NCBI GenBank assembly: GCA_036172665.1
Contig: JAYKNF010000016.1
Coordinates: forward strand, 1,922,001-1,986,000
Source of the DNA: Prosopocoilus inquinatus
Taxonomy: Eukaryota; Arthropoda; Insecta; Coleoptera; Lucanidae
Reading direction: 5' to 3'
Length of the DNA stretch: 64,000 nt
Shown here: positions 53,701 to 64,000 of the stretch, piece by piece
Layout of the letters: each line of letters starts with the position of its first letter
Position numbering within the stretch: the stretch's first letter is position 1
Translations under genes and position numbers: made by a program
Notes under the pieces: generated by a model
The model's database searches: none
Told to the model about the DNA's origin: nothing
The model's input: only the letters and a program-made list of their open reading frames with translations

Positions 53701-54700
53701 AACACGTATTAGCGTTGTTCCTGTGATGTATCTAATCGATCCTTACTTATCTATCTTGTTATTTGACGTTACGATGGACTCCTGTAACTTTGGTTTGAGA
53801 TACGAAGTTCTCGGACGCAGCAGAAGCTGGAAATAGTTTTGAACGAAATAACACGTGTTAGCGTTGTTCCTGTGATGTATCTAATCGACCCTTACTTATC
53901 TATCTTGTTATTTGACGTTACAATGGACTCCAGTAACTCCGATGTGAGATACGAATTTCTCGGACGCAGCAGAAGCTGGAAATAGTTTTGAACGAAACAA
54001 CACGTATTAGCGTTGTTAATGTGATGTATCTAATCGATCCTTACTTATCTATCTTGTTATTTGACGTTACGATGGACTCCAGTAACTTTGATTTGAGATA
54101 AGATGTTCTCGGACGCAGCAGAAGCTGGAAATAGTTTTGAACGAAACAACACGTATTAGCGTTGTTCCTGTGTTGTATCTAATCGATCCTTACTTATCTA
54201 TCATATTATTTGACGTTACGATGGACTCCAGTAACTTTGATTTGAAGTACGAAGTTCTCGGACGCAGCAGAAGCTGGAAATAGTTTTGAAAGAAATAAAA
54301 CGTATTAGCGTTGTTCCTGTGATGTATCTAATCGATCCTTACTTATCTATCTTGTTATTTGACGTTACGATGGACTCCAGTAACTTTGATTTGAGATACG
54401 AAGTTTTCGGACGCAGCAGAAGCTGGAAATAGTTTTGAACGAAACAACACGTATTGGCGTTGTTCCTGTGATGTATCTAATCGATCCTTACTTATCTATC
54501 TTGTTATTTGACGTTACGATGGACTGCAGTAACTTTGATTTGAGATACGAAGTTCTCGGACGCAGCAGAAGCTGGAAATAGTTTTGAACGAAATAACACG
54601 TATTAGCGTTGTTCCTGTGATGTACCTAATCGACCCTTACTTATCTATCTTGTTATTTGACGTTACGATGGACTCCAGTAACTCCGATGGGAGATACGAA
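50500..54700 (+). repeat. Mosaic block with internal 1,289-bp offset
   Basis: About 50.76-51.47 kb recurs at 52.05-52.76 kb. Both contain cttttctatc (near 50820/52109), aacaactcg (aactcg at 51071/52360) and acgcattaacg. The offset is 9 units minus 52 bp because a truncated unit lies between. The rest to 54.7 kb mixes subtypes seen in the left third, such as gataagatg near 53,203 and 54,098, with private changes such as ttcttggac near 53212 and cctgtaactttgg near 53781. Confidence 0.75.
51478..51574 (+). repeat. Truncated 97-bp monomer (52 bp missing)
   Basis: The unit starting at 51478 is followed by the next start at 51575. The junction reads gtatctaactttgattt, joining unit positions about 75 and 127. 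The three bases taa at 51550-51552 occur at both original ends, so the deletion could have used 3-bp microhomology. The following unit carries gacgctgcagaag. Confidence 0.92.
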
Positions 54701-54704
54701 GTTC

Positions 54705-57700
54705 TCGGACGCAGCAGAAGCTGGAAATAGTTTTGAACGAAATAACACGTATTAGCGTTGTTCCTGTGTTGTATCTAATCGATCCTTACTTATCTATCAT
54801 ATTATTTGACGTTACGATGGACTCCAGTAACTTTGATTTGAAGTACGAAGTTTTGAACGAAACAACACGTATTAGCGTTGTTCCTGTGATGTATCTAATC
54901 GATCCTTACTTATCTATCTTGTTATTTGACGTTACGATGGACTCCAGTAACTTTGATTTGAGATACGAAGTTTTCGGACGCAGCAGAAGCTGGAAATAGT
55001 TTTGAACGAAACAACACGTATTAGCTTTGTTCCTGTGATGTATCTAATCGATCCTTACTTATCTATCTTGTTATTTGACGTTACGATGGACTGCAGTAAC
55101 TTTGATTTGTGATACGAAGTTTTCGGACGCAGCAGAAGCTGGAAATAGTTTTGAACGAAACAACACGTATTAGCGTTGTTCCTGTGATGTATCTAATCGA
55201 TCCTTACATATCTATCATGTTATTTGACATTACGATGGACTCCAGTAACTCTGATGTGAGATACGAAGTTTTCGGACGCAGCAGAAGCTGGAAATAGTTT
55301 TGAACGAAACAACACGTATTAGCGTTGTTCCTGTGATGTATCTAATCGATCCTTACTTATCTATCTTGTTATTTGACGTTACAATGGAATCCAGTAACTC
55401 CGATGTGAGACACGAATTTCTCGGACGCAGCAGAAGCTGTAAATAGTTTAGAACGAAATAACACTTATTAACGTTGTTCCTGTGTTGTATCTAATCTATC
55501 CTTACTTATCTATCATATTAATTGACGTTACGATGGACTCCAGTAACTTTGATTTGAAGTACGAAGTTCTCGGACGCAGCAGAAGCTGGAAATAGTTTTG
55601 AACGAAATAACACGTATTAGCGTTGTTCCTGTGATGTATCTAATCGATCCCTACTTTTCTATCTTGTTATTTGACGTTACGATGGACTCCAGTATCTCTG
55701 ATGTGAGATACGAAGTTTTCGGACGCAGCAGAAGCTGGAAATAGTTTTGAACGAAACAACACGTATTAGCGTTGTTCCTGTGATGTATCTAATCGATCCT
55801 TACTTATCTATCTTGTTATTTGACGTAACGATGGACTCCAGTAACTTTGATTAGAAGTACGAAGTTCTCGGACGCAGCAGAAGCTGGAAATAGTTTTGAA
55901 CGAAATAAAACGTATTAGCGTTGTTCCTGTGATGTATCTAATCGATCCTTACTTATCTATCATATTATTTGACGTTACGATGGACTCCAGTAACTCCGAT
56001 GTGAGATACGAAGTTCTCGGACGCAGCAGAAGCTGGAAATAGTTTAGAACGAAATAACACGCATTAACGTTGCTCCTGTGTTGTATCTAATCGATCCTTA
56101 CTTATCTATCATATTATTTGACGTTACGATGGACTCCAGTAACTTTGATTTGAAGTACGAAATTCTCGGACGCAGCAGAAGCTGGAAATAGTTTTGAACG
56201 AAATAACACGTATTAGCGTTGTTCCTGTGTTGTATCTAATCGATCCTTACTTATCTATCATATTATTTGACGTTACGATGGACTCCAGTAACTTTGATTT
56301 GAAGTACGAAGTTCTCGGACGCAGCAGAAGCTGGAAATAGATTTGAACGAAATAAAACGTATTAGCGTTGTTCCTGTGATGTATCTAATCGATCCTTACT
56401 TATCTATCATATTATTTGACGTTACGATGGACTCCAGTAACTTTGATTTGAAATACGAAGTTCTCGGACGCAGCAGAAGCTGGAAATAGTTTTGAACGAA
56501 ATAAAACGTATTAGCGTTGTTCCTGTGATGTATCCAATCGATCCTTACTTATCTATCTTGTTATTTGACGTTACGATGGACTCCAGTAACTCTGATGTGA
56601 GATACGATGTTTTCGGACGCAGCAGAAGCTGGAAATAGTTTTGAACGAAACAACACGTATTAGCGTTGTTCCTGTGTTGTATCTATTCGATCCTTACTTA
56701 TCTATCTTGTTATTTGACGTTACAATGGACTCCAGTAACTCCGATGTGAGATACGAAGTTTTCGGACGCAGCAGAAGCTGGAAATAGTTTTGAACGAAAC
56801 AACACGTATTAGCGTTGTTCCTGTGATGTATCTAATCGATCCTTACTTATCTATCTTGTTATTTGAAGTTACGATGGACTCCAGTAACTCTGATGTGAGA
56901 TACGAAGTTTTCGGACGCAGCAGAAGCTGGAAATAGTTTCGAACGAAACAACACGTATTAGCGTTGTTAATATGATGTATCTAATCGATCCTTACTTATC
57001 TATCTTGTTATTTGACGTTACGATGTACTCCAGTAACTTTGATTTGAGATACGAAATTCTCGGACGCAGCAGAAGCTGGAAATAGTTTCGAACGAAACAA
57101 CACGTATTAGCGTCGTTCCTGTGATGTATCTAATCGATCTTTACTTATCTATCATGTTATTTGACGTTACGATAGACTTCAGTAACTCTGATGTGTGATA
57201 CGAAGTTTTCGGACGCAGCAGAAGCTAGAAATAGTTTTGAACGAAACAACACGTCTTAGCGTTGTTCGTGTGTTGTATCTAATCGATCCTTACTTATCTA
57301 TCATATTATTTGACGTTACGATGGACTCCAGTAACTTTGATTTGAAGTACGAAGTTCTCGGACGCAGCAGAAGCTGGAAATAGATTTGTACGAAATAAAA
57401 CGTATTAGCGTTGTTCCTGTGATGTATCTAATCGATCCTTACTTATCTATCATATTATTTGACGTTACGATGGACTCCAGTAACTTTGATTTGAAATACG
57501 AAGTTCTCGGACGCAGCAGAAGCTGGAAATAGTTTTGAACGAAATAAAACGTATTAGCGTTGTTCCTGTGATGTATCCAATCGATCCTTACTTATCTATC
57601 TTGTTATTTGACGTTACGATGGACTCCAGTAACTCTGATGTGAGATACGATGTTTTCGGACGCAGCAGAAGCTGGAAATAGTTTTGAACGAAACAACACG

Positions 57701-58279
57701 TATTAGCGTTGTTCCTGTGTTGTATCTATTCGATCCTTACTTATCTATCTTGTTATTTGACGTTACGATGGACTCCAGTAACTTTGATGTGAGATACGAA
57801 GTTCTCGGACGCAGCAGAAGCTGGAAATAGTTTTGAACGAAATAACACGTGTTAGCGTTGTTCCTGTGATGTATCTAATCGACCCTTACTTATCTATCTT
57901 GTTATTTGACGTTACAATGGACTCCAGTAACTCCGATGTGAGATACGAATTTCTCGGACGCAGCAGAAGCTGGAAATAGTTTTGAACGAAACAACACGTA
58001 TTAGCGTTGTTCCTGTGATGTATCTAATCGATCCTTACTTATCTATCTTGTTATTTGACGTTACGATGGACTCCAGTAACTTAGATTTGAGATACGAAGT
58101 TCTCGGACGCAGCAGAAGCTGGAAATAGTTTTGAACGAAATAACACGTGTTAGCGTTGTTCCTGTGATGTATCTAATCGACCCTTACTTATCTATCTTGT
58201 TATTTGACGTTACAATGGACTCCAGTAACTCCGATGTGAGATACGAAGTTTTCGGACGCAGCAGAAGCTGGAAATAGTT
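54705..58279 (+). repeat. 3,547-bp tandem duplication, copy 1
   Basis: The copy comprises 24 units minus one 29-bp truncation. It matches 58,252-61,826 with very few differences; by eye I saw aacactta near 55463 and single changes aligned to 60121 and 61366. It includes the truncated unit, a tgatttgtgatac unit (55109), gacacgaattt (55409), gattagaagtac (near 55852) and a marker cassette (57195). Its central part (55.3-57.2 kb) matches 41.4-43.3 kb at an offset of 13,925 bp. Confidence 0.9.
54853..54972 (+). repeat. Truncated 120-bp monomer (29 bp missing), copy 1
   Basis: Unit starts at 54704 and 54973 are 269 bp apart instead of 298. The first 29 bases of a unit are lost, joining gtacgaagtt directly to ttgaacgaaac. 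The hexamer agtttt (54849-54854) is found at both original positions 29 bp apart, as gaagtttt and atagtttt, so slippage or microhomology-mediated deletion explains it. The loss removes a tag stop and produces an accidental longer frame at 54733-54999. Confidence 0.92.
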
Positions 58280-61200
58280 TTGAACGAAATAACACGTATT
58301 AGCGTTGTTCCTGTGTTGTATCTAATCGATCCTTACTTATCTATCATATTATTTGACGTTACGATGGACTCCAGTAACTTTGATTTGAAGTACGAAGTTT
58401 TGAACGAAACAACACGTATTAGCGTTGTTCCTGTGATGTATCTAATCGATCCTTACTTATCTATCTTGTTATTTGACGTTACGATGGACTCCAGTAACTT
58501 TGATTTGAGATACGAAGTTTTCGGACGCAGCAGAAGCTGGAAATAGTTTTGAACGAAACAACACGTATTAGCTTTGTTCCTGTGATGTATCTAATCGATC
58601 CTTACTTATCTATCTTGTTATTTGACGTTACGATGGACTGCAGTAACTTTGATTTGTGATACGAAGTTTTCGGACGCAGCAGAAGCTGGAAATAGTTTTG
58701 AACGAAACAACACGTATTAGCGTTGTTCCTGTGATGTATCTAATCGATCCTTACATATCTATCATGTTATTTGACATTACGATGGACTCCAGTAACTCTG
58801 ATGTGAGATACGAAGTTTTCGGACGCAGCAGAAGCTGGAAATAGTTTTGAACGAAACAACACGTATTAGCGTTGTTCCTGTGATGTATCTAATCGATCCT
58901 TACTTATCTATCTTGTTATTTGACGTTACAATGGAATCCAGTAACTCCGATGTGAGACACGAATTTCTCGGACGCAGCAGAAGCTGTAAATAGTTTAGAA
59001 CGAAATAACACGTATTAACGTTGTTCCTGTGTTGTATCTAATCTATCCTTACTTATCTATCATATTAATTGACGTTACGATGGACTCCAGTAACTTTGAT
59101 TTGAAGTACGAAGTTCTCGGACGCAGCAGAAGCTGGAAATAGTTTTGAACGAAATAACACGTATTAGCGTTGTTCCTGTGATGTATCTAATCGATCCCTA
59201 CTTTTCTATCTTGTTATTTGACGTTACGATGGACTCCAGTATCTCTGATGTGAGATACGAAGTTTTCGGACGCAGCAGAAGCTGGAAATAGTTTTGAACG
59301 AAACAACACGTATTAGCGTTGTTCCTGTGATGTATCTAATCGATCCTTACTTATCTATCTTGTTATTTGACGTAACGATGGACTCCAGTAACTTTGATTA
59401 GAAGTACGAAGTTCTCGGACGCAGCAGAAGCTGGAAATAGTTTTGAACGAAATAAAACGTATTAGCGTTGTTCCTGTGATGTATCTAATCGATCCTTACT
59501 TATCTATCATATTATTTGACGTTACGATGGACTCCAGTAACTCCGATGTGAGATACGAAGTTCTCGGACGCAGCAGAAGCTGGAAATAGTTTAGAACGAA
59601 ATAACACGCATTAACGTTGCTCCTGTGTTGTATCTAATCGATCCTTACTTATCTATCATATTATTTGACGTTACGATGGACTCCAGTAACTTTGATTTGA
59701 AGTACGAAATTCTCGGACGCAGCAGAAGCTGGAAATAGTTTTGAACGAAATAACACGTATTAGCGTTGTTCCTGTGTTGTATCTAATCGATCCTTACTTA
59801 TCTATCATATTATTTGACGTTACGATGGACTCCAGTAACTTTGATTTGAAGTACGAAGTTCTCGGACGCAGCAGAAGCTGGAAATAGATTTGAACGAAAT
59901 AAAACGTATTAGCGTTGTTCCTGTGATGTATCTAATCGATCCTTACTTATCTATCATATTATTTGACGTTACGATGGACTCCAGTAACTTTGATTTGAAA
60001 TACGAAGTTCTCGGACGCAGCAGAAGCTGGAAATAGTTTTGAACGAAATAAAACGTATTAGCGTTGTTCCTGTGATGTATCCAATCGATCCTTACTTATC
60101 TATCTTGTTATTTGACGTTATGATGGACTCCAGTAACTCTGATGTGAGATACGATGTTTTCGGACGCAGCAGAAGCTGGAAATAGTTTTGAACGAAACAA
60201 CACGTATTAGCGTTGTTCCTGTGTTGTATCTATTCGATCCTTACTTATCTATCTTGTTATTTGACGTTACAATGGACTCCAGTAACTCCGATGTGAGATA
60301 CGAAGTTTTCGGACGCAGCAGAAGCTGGAAATAGTTTTGAACGAAACAACACGTATTAGCGTTGTTCCTGTGATGTATCTAATCGATCCTTACTTATCTA
60401 TCTTGTTATTTGAAGTTACGATGGACTCCAGTAACTCTGATGTGAGATACGAAGTTTTCGGACGCAGCAGAAGCTGGAAATAGTTTCGAACGAAACAACA
60501 CGTATTAGCGTTGTTAATATGATGTATCTAATCGATCCTTACTTATCTATCTTGTTATTTGACGTTACGATGTACTCCAGTAACTTTGATTTGAGATACG
60601 AAATTCTCGGACGCAGCAGAAGCTGGAAATAGTTTCGAACGAAACAACACGTATTAGCGTCGTTCCTGTGATGTATCTAATCGATCTTTACTTATCTATC
60701 ATGTTATTTGACGTTACGATAGACTTCAGTAACTCTGATGTGTGATACGAAGTTTTCGGACGCAGCAGAAGCTAGAAATAGTTTTGAACGAAACAACACG
60801 TCTTAGCGTTGTTCGTGTGTTGTATCTAATCGATCCTTACTTATCTATCATATTATTTGACGTTACGATGGACTCCAGTAACTTTGATTTGAAGTACGAA
60901 GTTCTCGGACGCAGCAGAAGCTGGAAATAGATTTGTACGAAATAAAACGTATTAGCGTTGTTCCTGTGATGTATCTAATCGATCCTTACTTATCTATCAT
61001 ATTATTTGACGTTACGATGGACTCCAGTAACTTTGATTTGAAATACGAAGTTCTCGGACGCAGCAGAAGCTGGAAATAGTTTTGAACGAAATAAAACGTA
61101 TTAGCGTTGTTCCTGTGATGTATCCAATCGATCCTTACTTATCTATCTTGTTATTTGACGTTACGATGGACTCCAGTAACTCTGATGTGAGATACGATGT

Positions 61201-61826
61201 TTTCGGACGCAGCAGAAGCTGGAAATAGTTTTGAACGAAACAACACGTATTAGCGTTGTTCCTGTGTTGTATCTATTCGATCCTTACTTATCTATCTTGT
61301 TATTTGACGTTACGATGGACTCCAGTAACTTTGATGTGAGATACGAAGTTCTCGGACGCAGCAGAAGTTGGAAATAGTTTTGAACGAAATAACACGTGTT
61401 AGCGTTGTTCCTGTGATGTATCTAATCGACCCTTACTTATCTATCTTGTTATTTGACGTTACAATGGACTCCAGTAACTCCGATGTGAGATACGAATTTC
61501 TCGGACGCAGCAGAAGCTGGAAATAGTTTTGAACGAAACAACACGTATTAGCGTTGTTCCTGTGATGTATCTAATCGATCCTTACTTATCTATCTTGTTA
61601 TTTGACGTTACGATGGACTCCAGTAACTTAGATTTGAGATACGAAGTTCTCGGACGCAGCAGAAGCTGGAAATAGTTTTGAACGAAATAACACGTGTTAG
61701 CGTTGTTCCTGTGATGTATCTAATCGACCCTTACTTATCTATCTTGTTATTTGACGTTACAATGGACTCCAGTAACTCCGATGTGAGATACGAAGTTTTC
61801 GGACGCAGCAGAAGCTGGAAATAGTT
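58280..61826 (+). repeat. 3,547-bp tandem duplication, copy 2
   Basis: This copy is directly adjacent to copy 1 and has the same internal order, with the marker units at 58656 and 60742 and the truncation at 58396. Changes relative to copy 1 are gttatgatgg at 60121 and agaagttgg near 61366. It is among the most similar long pairs in the window and so probably a very recent amplification, or an assembly duplication. After 61,826 the sequence leaves the duplication and resembles 44.4 kb onward. Confidence 0.9.
58400..58519 (+). repeat. Truncated 120-bp monomer (29 bp missing), copy 2
   Basis: The breakpoint is identical to the copy at 54853, with agtttt at 58396-58401, exactly 3,547 bp downstream. 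It was inherited through the tandem duplication rather than formed again, because the flanking units also match. Confidence 0.92.
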
Positions 61827-63585
61827 TTGAACGAAACAACACGTATTAGCGTTGTTCCTGTGATGTATCTAATCGATCCTTACTTATCTATCTTGTTATT
61901 TGACGTTACGATGGACTCCAGTAACTCTGATGTGAGATACGAAGTTTTCGGACGCAGCAGAAGCTGGAAATAGTTTTGAACGAAACAACACGTATTAGCG
62001 TTGTTCCTGTGATGTATCTAATCGATCCTTACTTATCTATCTTGTTATTTGACGTTACGATGTACTCCAGTAACTTTGATTTGAGATACGAAATTCTCGG
62101 ACGCAGCAGAAGCTGGAAATAGTTTCGAACGAAACAACACGTATTAGCGTCGTTCCTGTGATGTATCTAATCGATCTTTACTTATCTATCATGTTATTTG
62201 ACGTTATGATAGACTTCAGTAACTCTGATGTGTGATACGAAGTTTTCGGACGCAGCAGAAGCTAGAAATAGTTTTGAACGAAACAACACGTCTTAGCGTT
62301 GTTCGTGTGTTGTATCTAATCGATCCTTACTTATCTATCATATTATTTGACGTTACGATGGACTCCAGTAACTTTGATTTGAAGTACGAAGTTCTCGGAC
62401 GCAGCAGAAGCTGGAAATAGATTTGAACGAAATAAAACGTATTAGCGTTGTTCCTGTGATGTATCTAATCGATCCTTACTTATCTATCATATTATTTGAC
62501 GTTACGATGGACTCCAGTAACTTTGATTTGAAGTACGAAGTTCTCGGACGCAGCAGAAGCTGGAAATAGTTTTGAACGAAATAAAACGTATTAGCGTTGT
62601 TCCTGTGATGTATCTAATCGATCCTTACTTATCTATCTTGTTATTTGACGTTACAATGGACTCCAGTAACTCCGATGTGAGATACGAATTTCTCGGACGC
62701 AGCAGAAGCTGGAAATAGTTTAGAACGAAATAACACGTATTAACGTTGTTCCTGTGTTGTATCTAATCTATCCTTACTTACCTATCATATTAATTGACGT
62801 TACGATGGACTCCAGTAACTTTGATTTGAAGTACGAAGTTCTCGGACGCAGCAGAAGCTGGAAATAGTTTTGAACGAAATAACACGTATTAGCGTTGTTC
62901 CTGTGATGTATCTAATCGATCCCTACTTTTCTATCTTGTTATTTGACGTTACGATGGACTCCAGTATCTCTGATGTGAGATACGAAGTTTTCGGACGCAG
63001 CAGAAGCTGGAAATAGTTTTGAACGAAATAACACGTATTAGCGTTGTTCCTGTGATGTATCTAATCGATCCTTACATATCTATCATGTTATTTGACATTA
63101 CGATGGACTCCAGTAACTCTGATGTGAGATACGAAGTTTTCGGACGCAGCAGAAGCTGGAAATAGTTTTGAACGAAACAACTCGTATTAGCGTTGTTCCT
63201 GTGATGTATCTAATCGATCCTTACTTATCTATCATATTATTTGACGTTACGATGGACTCCAGTAACTCCGATGTGAGATACGAAGTTCTCGGACGCAGCA
63301 GAAGCTGGAAATAGTTTAGAACGAAATAACACGCATTAACGTTGCTCCTGTGTTGTATCTAATCGATCCTTACTTATCTATCATATTATTTGACGTTACG
63401 ATGGACTCCAGTAACTTTGATTTGAAGTACGAAATTCTCGGACGCAGCAGAAGCTGGAAATAGTTTTGAACGAAATAACACGTATTAGCGTTGTTCCTGT
63501 GTTGTATCTAATCGATCCTTACTTATCTATCATATTATTTGACGTTACGATGGACTCCAGTAACTTTGATTTGAAGTACGAAGTT

Positions 63586-63682
63586 CTCGGACGCAGCAGA
63601 AGCTGGAAATAGTTTTGAACGAAATAACACGTATTAGCGTTGTTCCTGTGATGTATCTAACTTTGATTTGAAGTACGAAGTT
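63586..63682 (+). repeat. Truncated 97-bp monomer (52 bp missing), copy 2
   Basis: The junction gtatctaactttgattt is the same as at 51478-51574, with taa at 63658-63660, 12,108 bp downstream. The next unit again carries gacgctgcag. The shared breakpoint and shared flanks show descent from one deletion event. Confidence 0.92.
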
Positions 63683-63980
63683 CTCGGACGCTGCAGAAGC
63701 TGGAAATAGTTTTGAACGAAATAACACGTATTAGAGTTGTTCCTGTGATGTATCTAATCGATCCTTACATATCTATCATGTTATTTGACGTTACAATGGA
63801 CTCCAGTAACTCCGATGTGAGATACGAATTTCTCGGACGCAGCAGAAGCTGGAAATAGTTTTGAACGAAACAACACGTATTAGCGTTGTTCCTGTGATGT
63901 ATCTAATCGATCCTTACTTATCTATCTTGTTATTTGACGTTACGATGGACTCCAGTAACTTTGATTTGAGATACGAAGTT

Positions 63981-64000
63981 TTCGGACGCAGCAGAAGCTG
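63981..64000 (+). repeat. Right-edge partial monomer
   Basis: The last unit start (ttcggacgc) at 63981 is cut off after 20 bases by the window edge. The array continues to the right. Confidence 0.95.

Larger units (their letters stand above)
1..64000 (+). repeat. 149-bp satellite DNA array filling the whole window
   Basis: The block cggacgcagcagaagctgg recurs every 149 bp, for example with unit starts at 12, 161 and 310. All units point the same way. Other near-invariant blocks are cttatctatc and ttatttgac; several diagnostic sites differ between subtypes. The majority unit, counted by hand, has 57 G+C in 149 bp. The phase from 12 to 63981 is 431 units minus 250 bp, accounted for by five truncations. 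No foreign sequence interrupts the array and neither edge is reached. The length, unit size and layered duplications are those of eukaryotic satellite DNA in heterochromatin; a centromeric role is inferred, not shown. I do not recognise the family. Confidence 0.98.
61827..64000 (+). repeat. Right-edge composite: copy of ~44.4-45.1 kb joined to copy of ~50.5-51.9 kb
   Basis: About 61.83-62.6 kb follows the 44.4-45.1 kb order, including gttatgatagac and the marker unit at 62232. From about 62.6 kb the sequence matches 50.5-51.9 kb at an offset of 12,108 bp, including tacctatc (50671/62779), aactcg and the 52-bp truncation. A single change, attagagttg near 63731, was seen. The similarity runs to the last base, so its end is outside the window. 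Confidence 0.85.

Noticed and set aside
54733..54999. 88-codon frame, repeated at 58280-58546
   Set aside because: It is longer only because the 29-bp deletion removes a stop and changes phase between two units. It is a by-product of the truncation.
1..64000. CRISPR array
   Set aside because: The period is 149 bp and the whole unit is conserved. There are no short repeats separated by unique spacers and no cas-like genes.
1..64000. Tandem rRNA, histone or other gene cluster
   Set aside because: The 149-bp unit is too short and has no coding or rRNA signature. All larger periods are multiples of the monomer.

Overview
This 64 kb window is one uninterrupted satellite DNA array. A monomer of 149 bp repeats head to tail, always on the same strand, from the first base to the last. 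Using ctcgg/ttcgg as the unit start, the first full unit begins at 12 and the last visible start is at 63981. The phase between them equals 431 units of 149 bp minus exactly 250 bp, and that deficit is fully explained by five local truncations (88, 52, 29, 29 and 52 bp). I see no gene, RNA gene, transposon, CRISPR array, microsatellite tract or unique flanking sequence. Every long open frame is a by-product of the repeat.

The window is almost certainly eukaryotic, from centromeric, pericentromeric or other constitutive heterochromatin. The reasons are the array length, a monomer close to nucleosome-core length, and higher-order organisation. A hand-built majority monomer has about 38% GC and nine CpGs against about 5.4 expected. 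CpG is therefore not depleted, which fits a lineage or compartment with little germline CpG methylation, such as many insects. I do not recognise the family and cannot name the organism.

The monomers fall into recurrent subtypes that differ at linked diagnostic sites. Strings of subtypes recur as higher-order repeats (HORs). From left to right: 0-0.5 kb is a copy of 9.69-10.13 kb; about 2.45-4.58 kb is a 7-mer (1043 bp) tandem pair; about 3.49-6.14 kb recurs at 15.26-17.91 kb; 6.24-8.19 kb carries a 9-mer offset (1341 bp); 8.65-9.6 kb is a trimer (447 bp) duplication; 9.9-16.57 kb is a 23-mer (3427 bp) pair; 16.5-20.13 kb is a duplication with offset 2296 bp and an 88-bp truncation; 20.13-21.95 kb is a mosaic; 21.95-24.0 kb recurs at 48.62-50.7 kb; 23.5-41.85 kb is a compound super-repeat (offsets of 30/31, 25 and 55 monomers); 42.1-48.28 kb is a 21-mer (3129 bp) pair; 50.5-54.7 kb is a mosaic; 54.7-61.83 kb is a nearly identical tandem pair of 3547 bp; 61.83-64.0 kb combines a copy of about 44.4-45.1 kb with a copy of about 50.5-51.9 kb.

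The notable content is the nested duplication history. A marker cassette recurs 18 times in full. Truncations have shared breakpoints and junction microhomology. Apparent hybrid monomers lie at or near several HOR boundaries. Some subtypes carry small dyads, including a CACGTG palindrome. All HOR boundaries are read by eye and are good to about one monomer.
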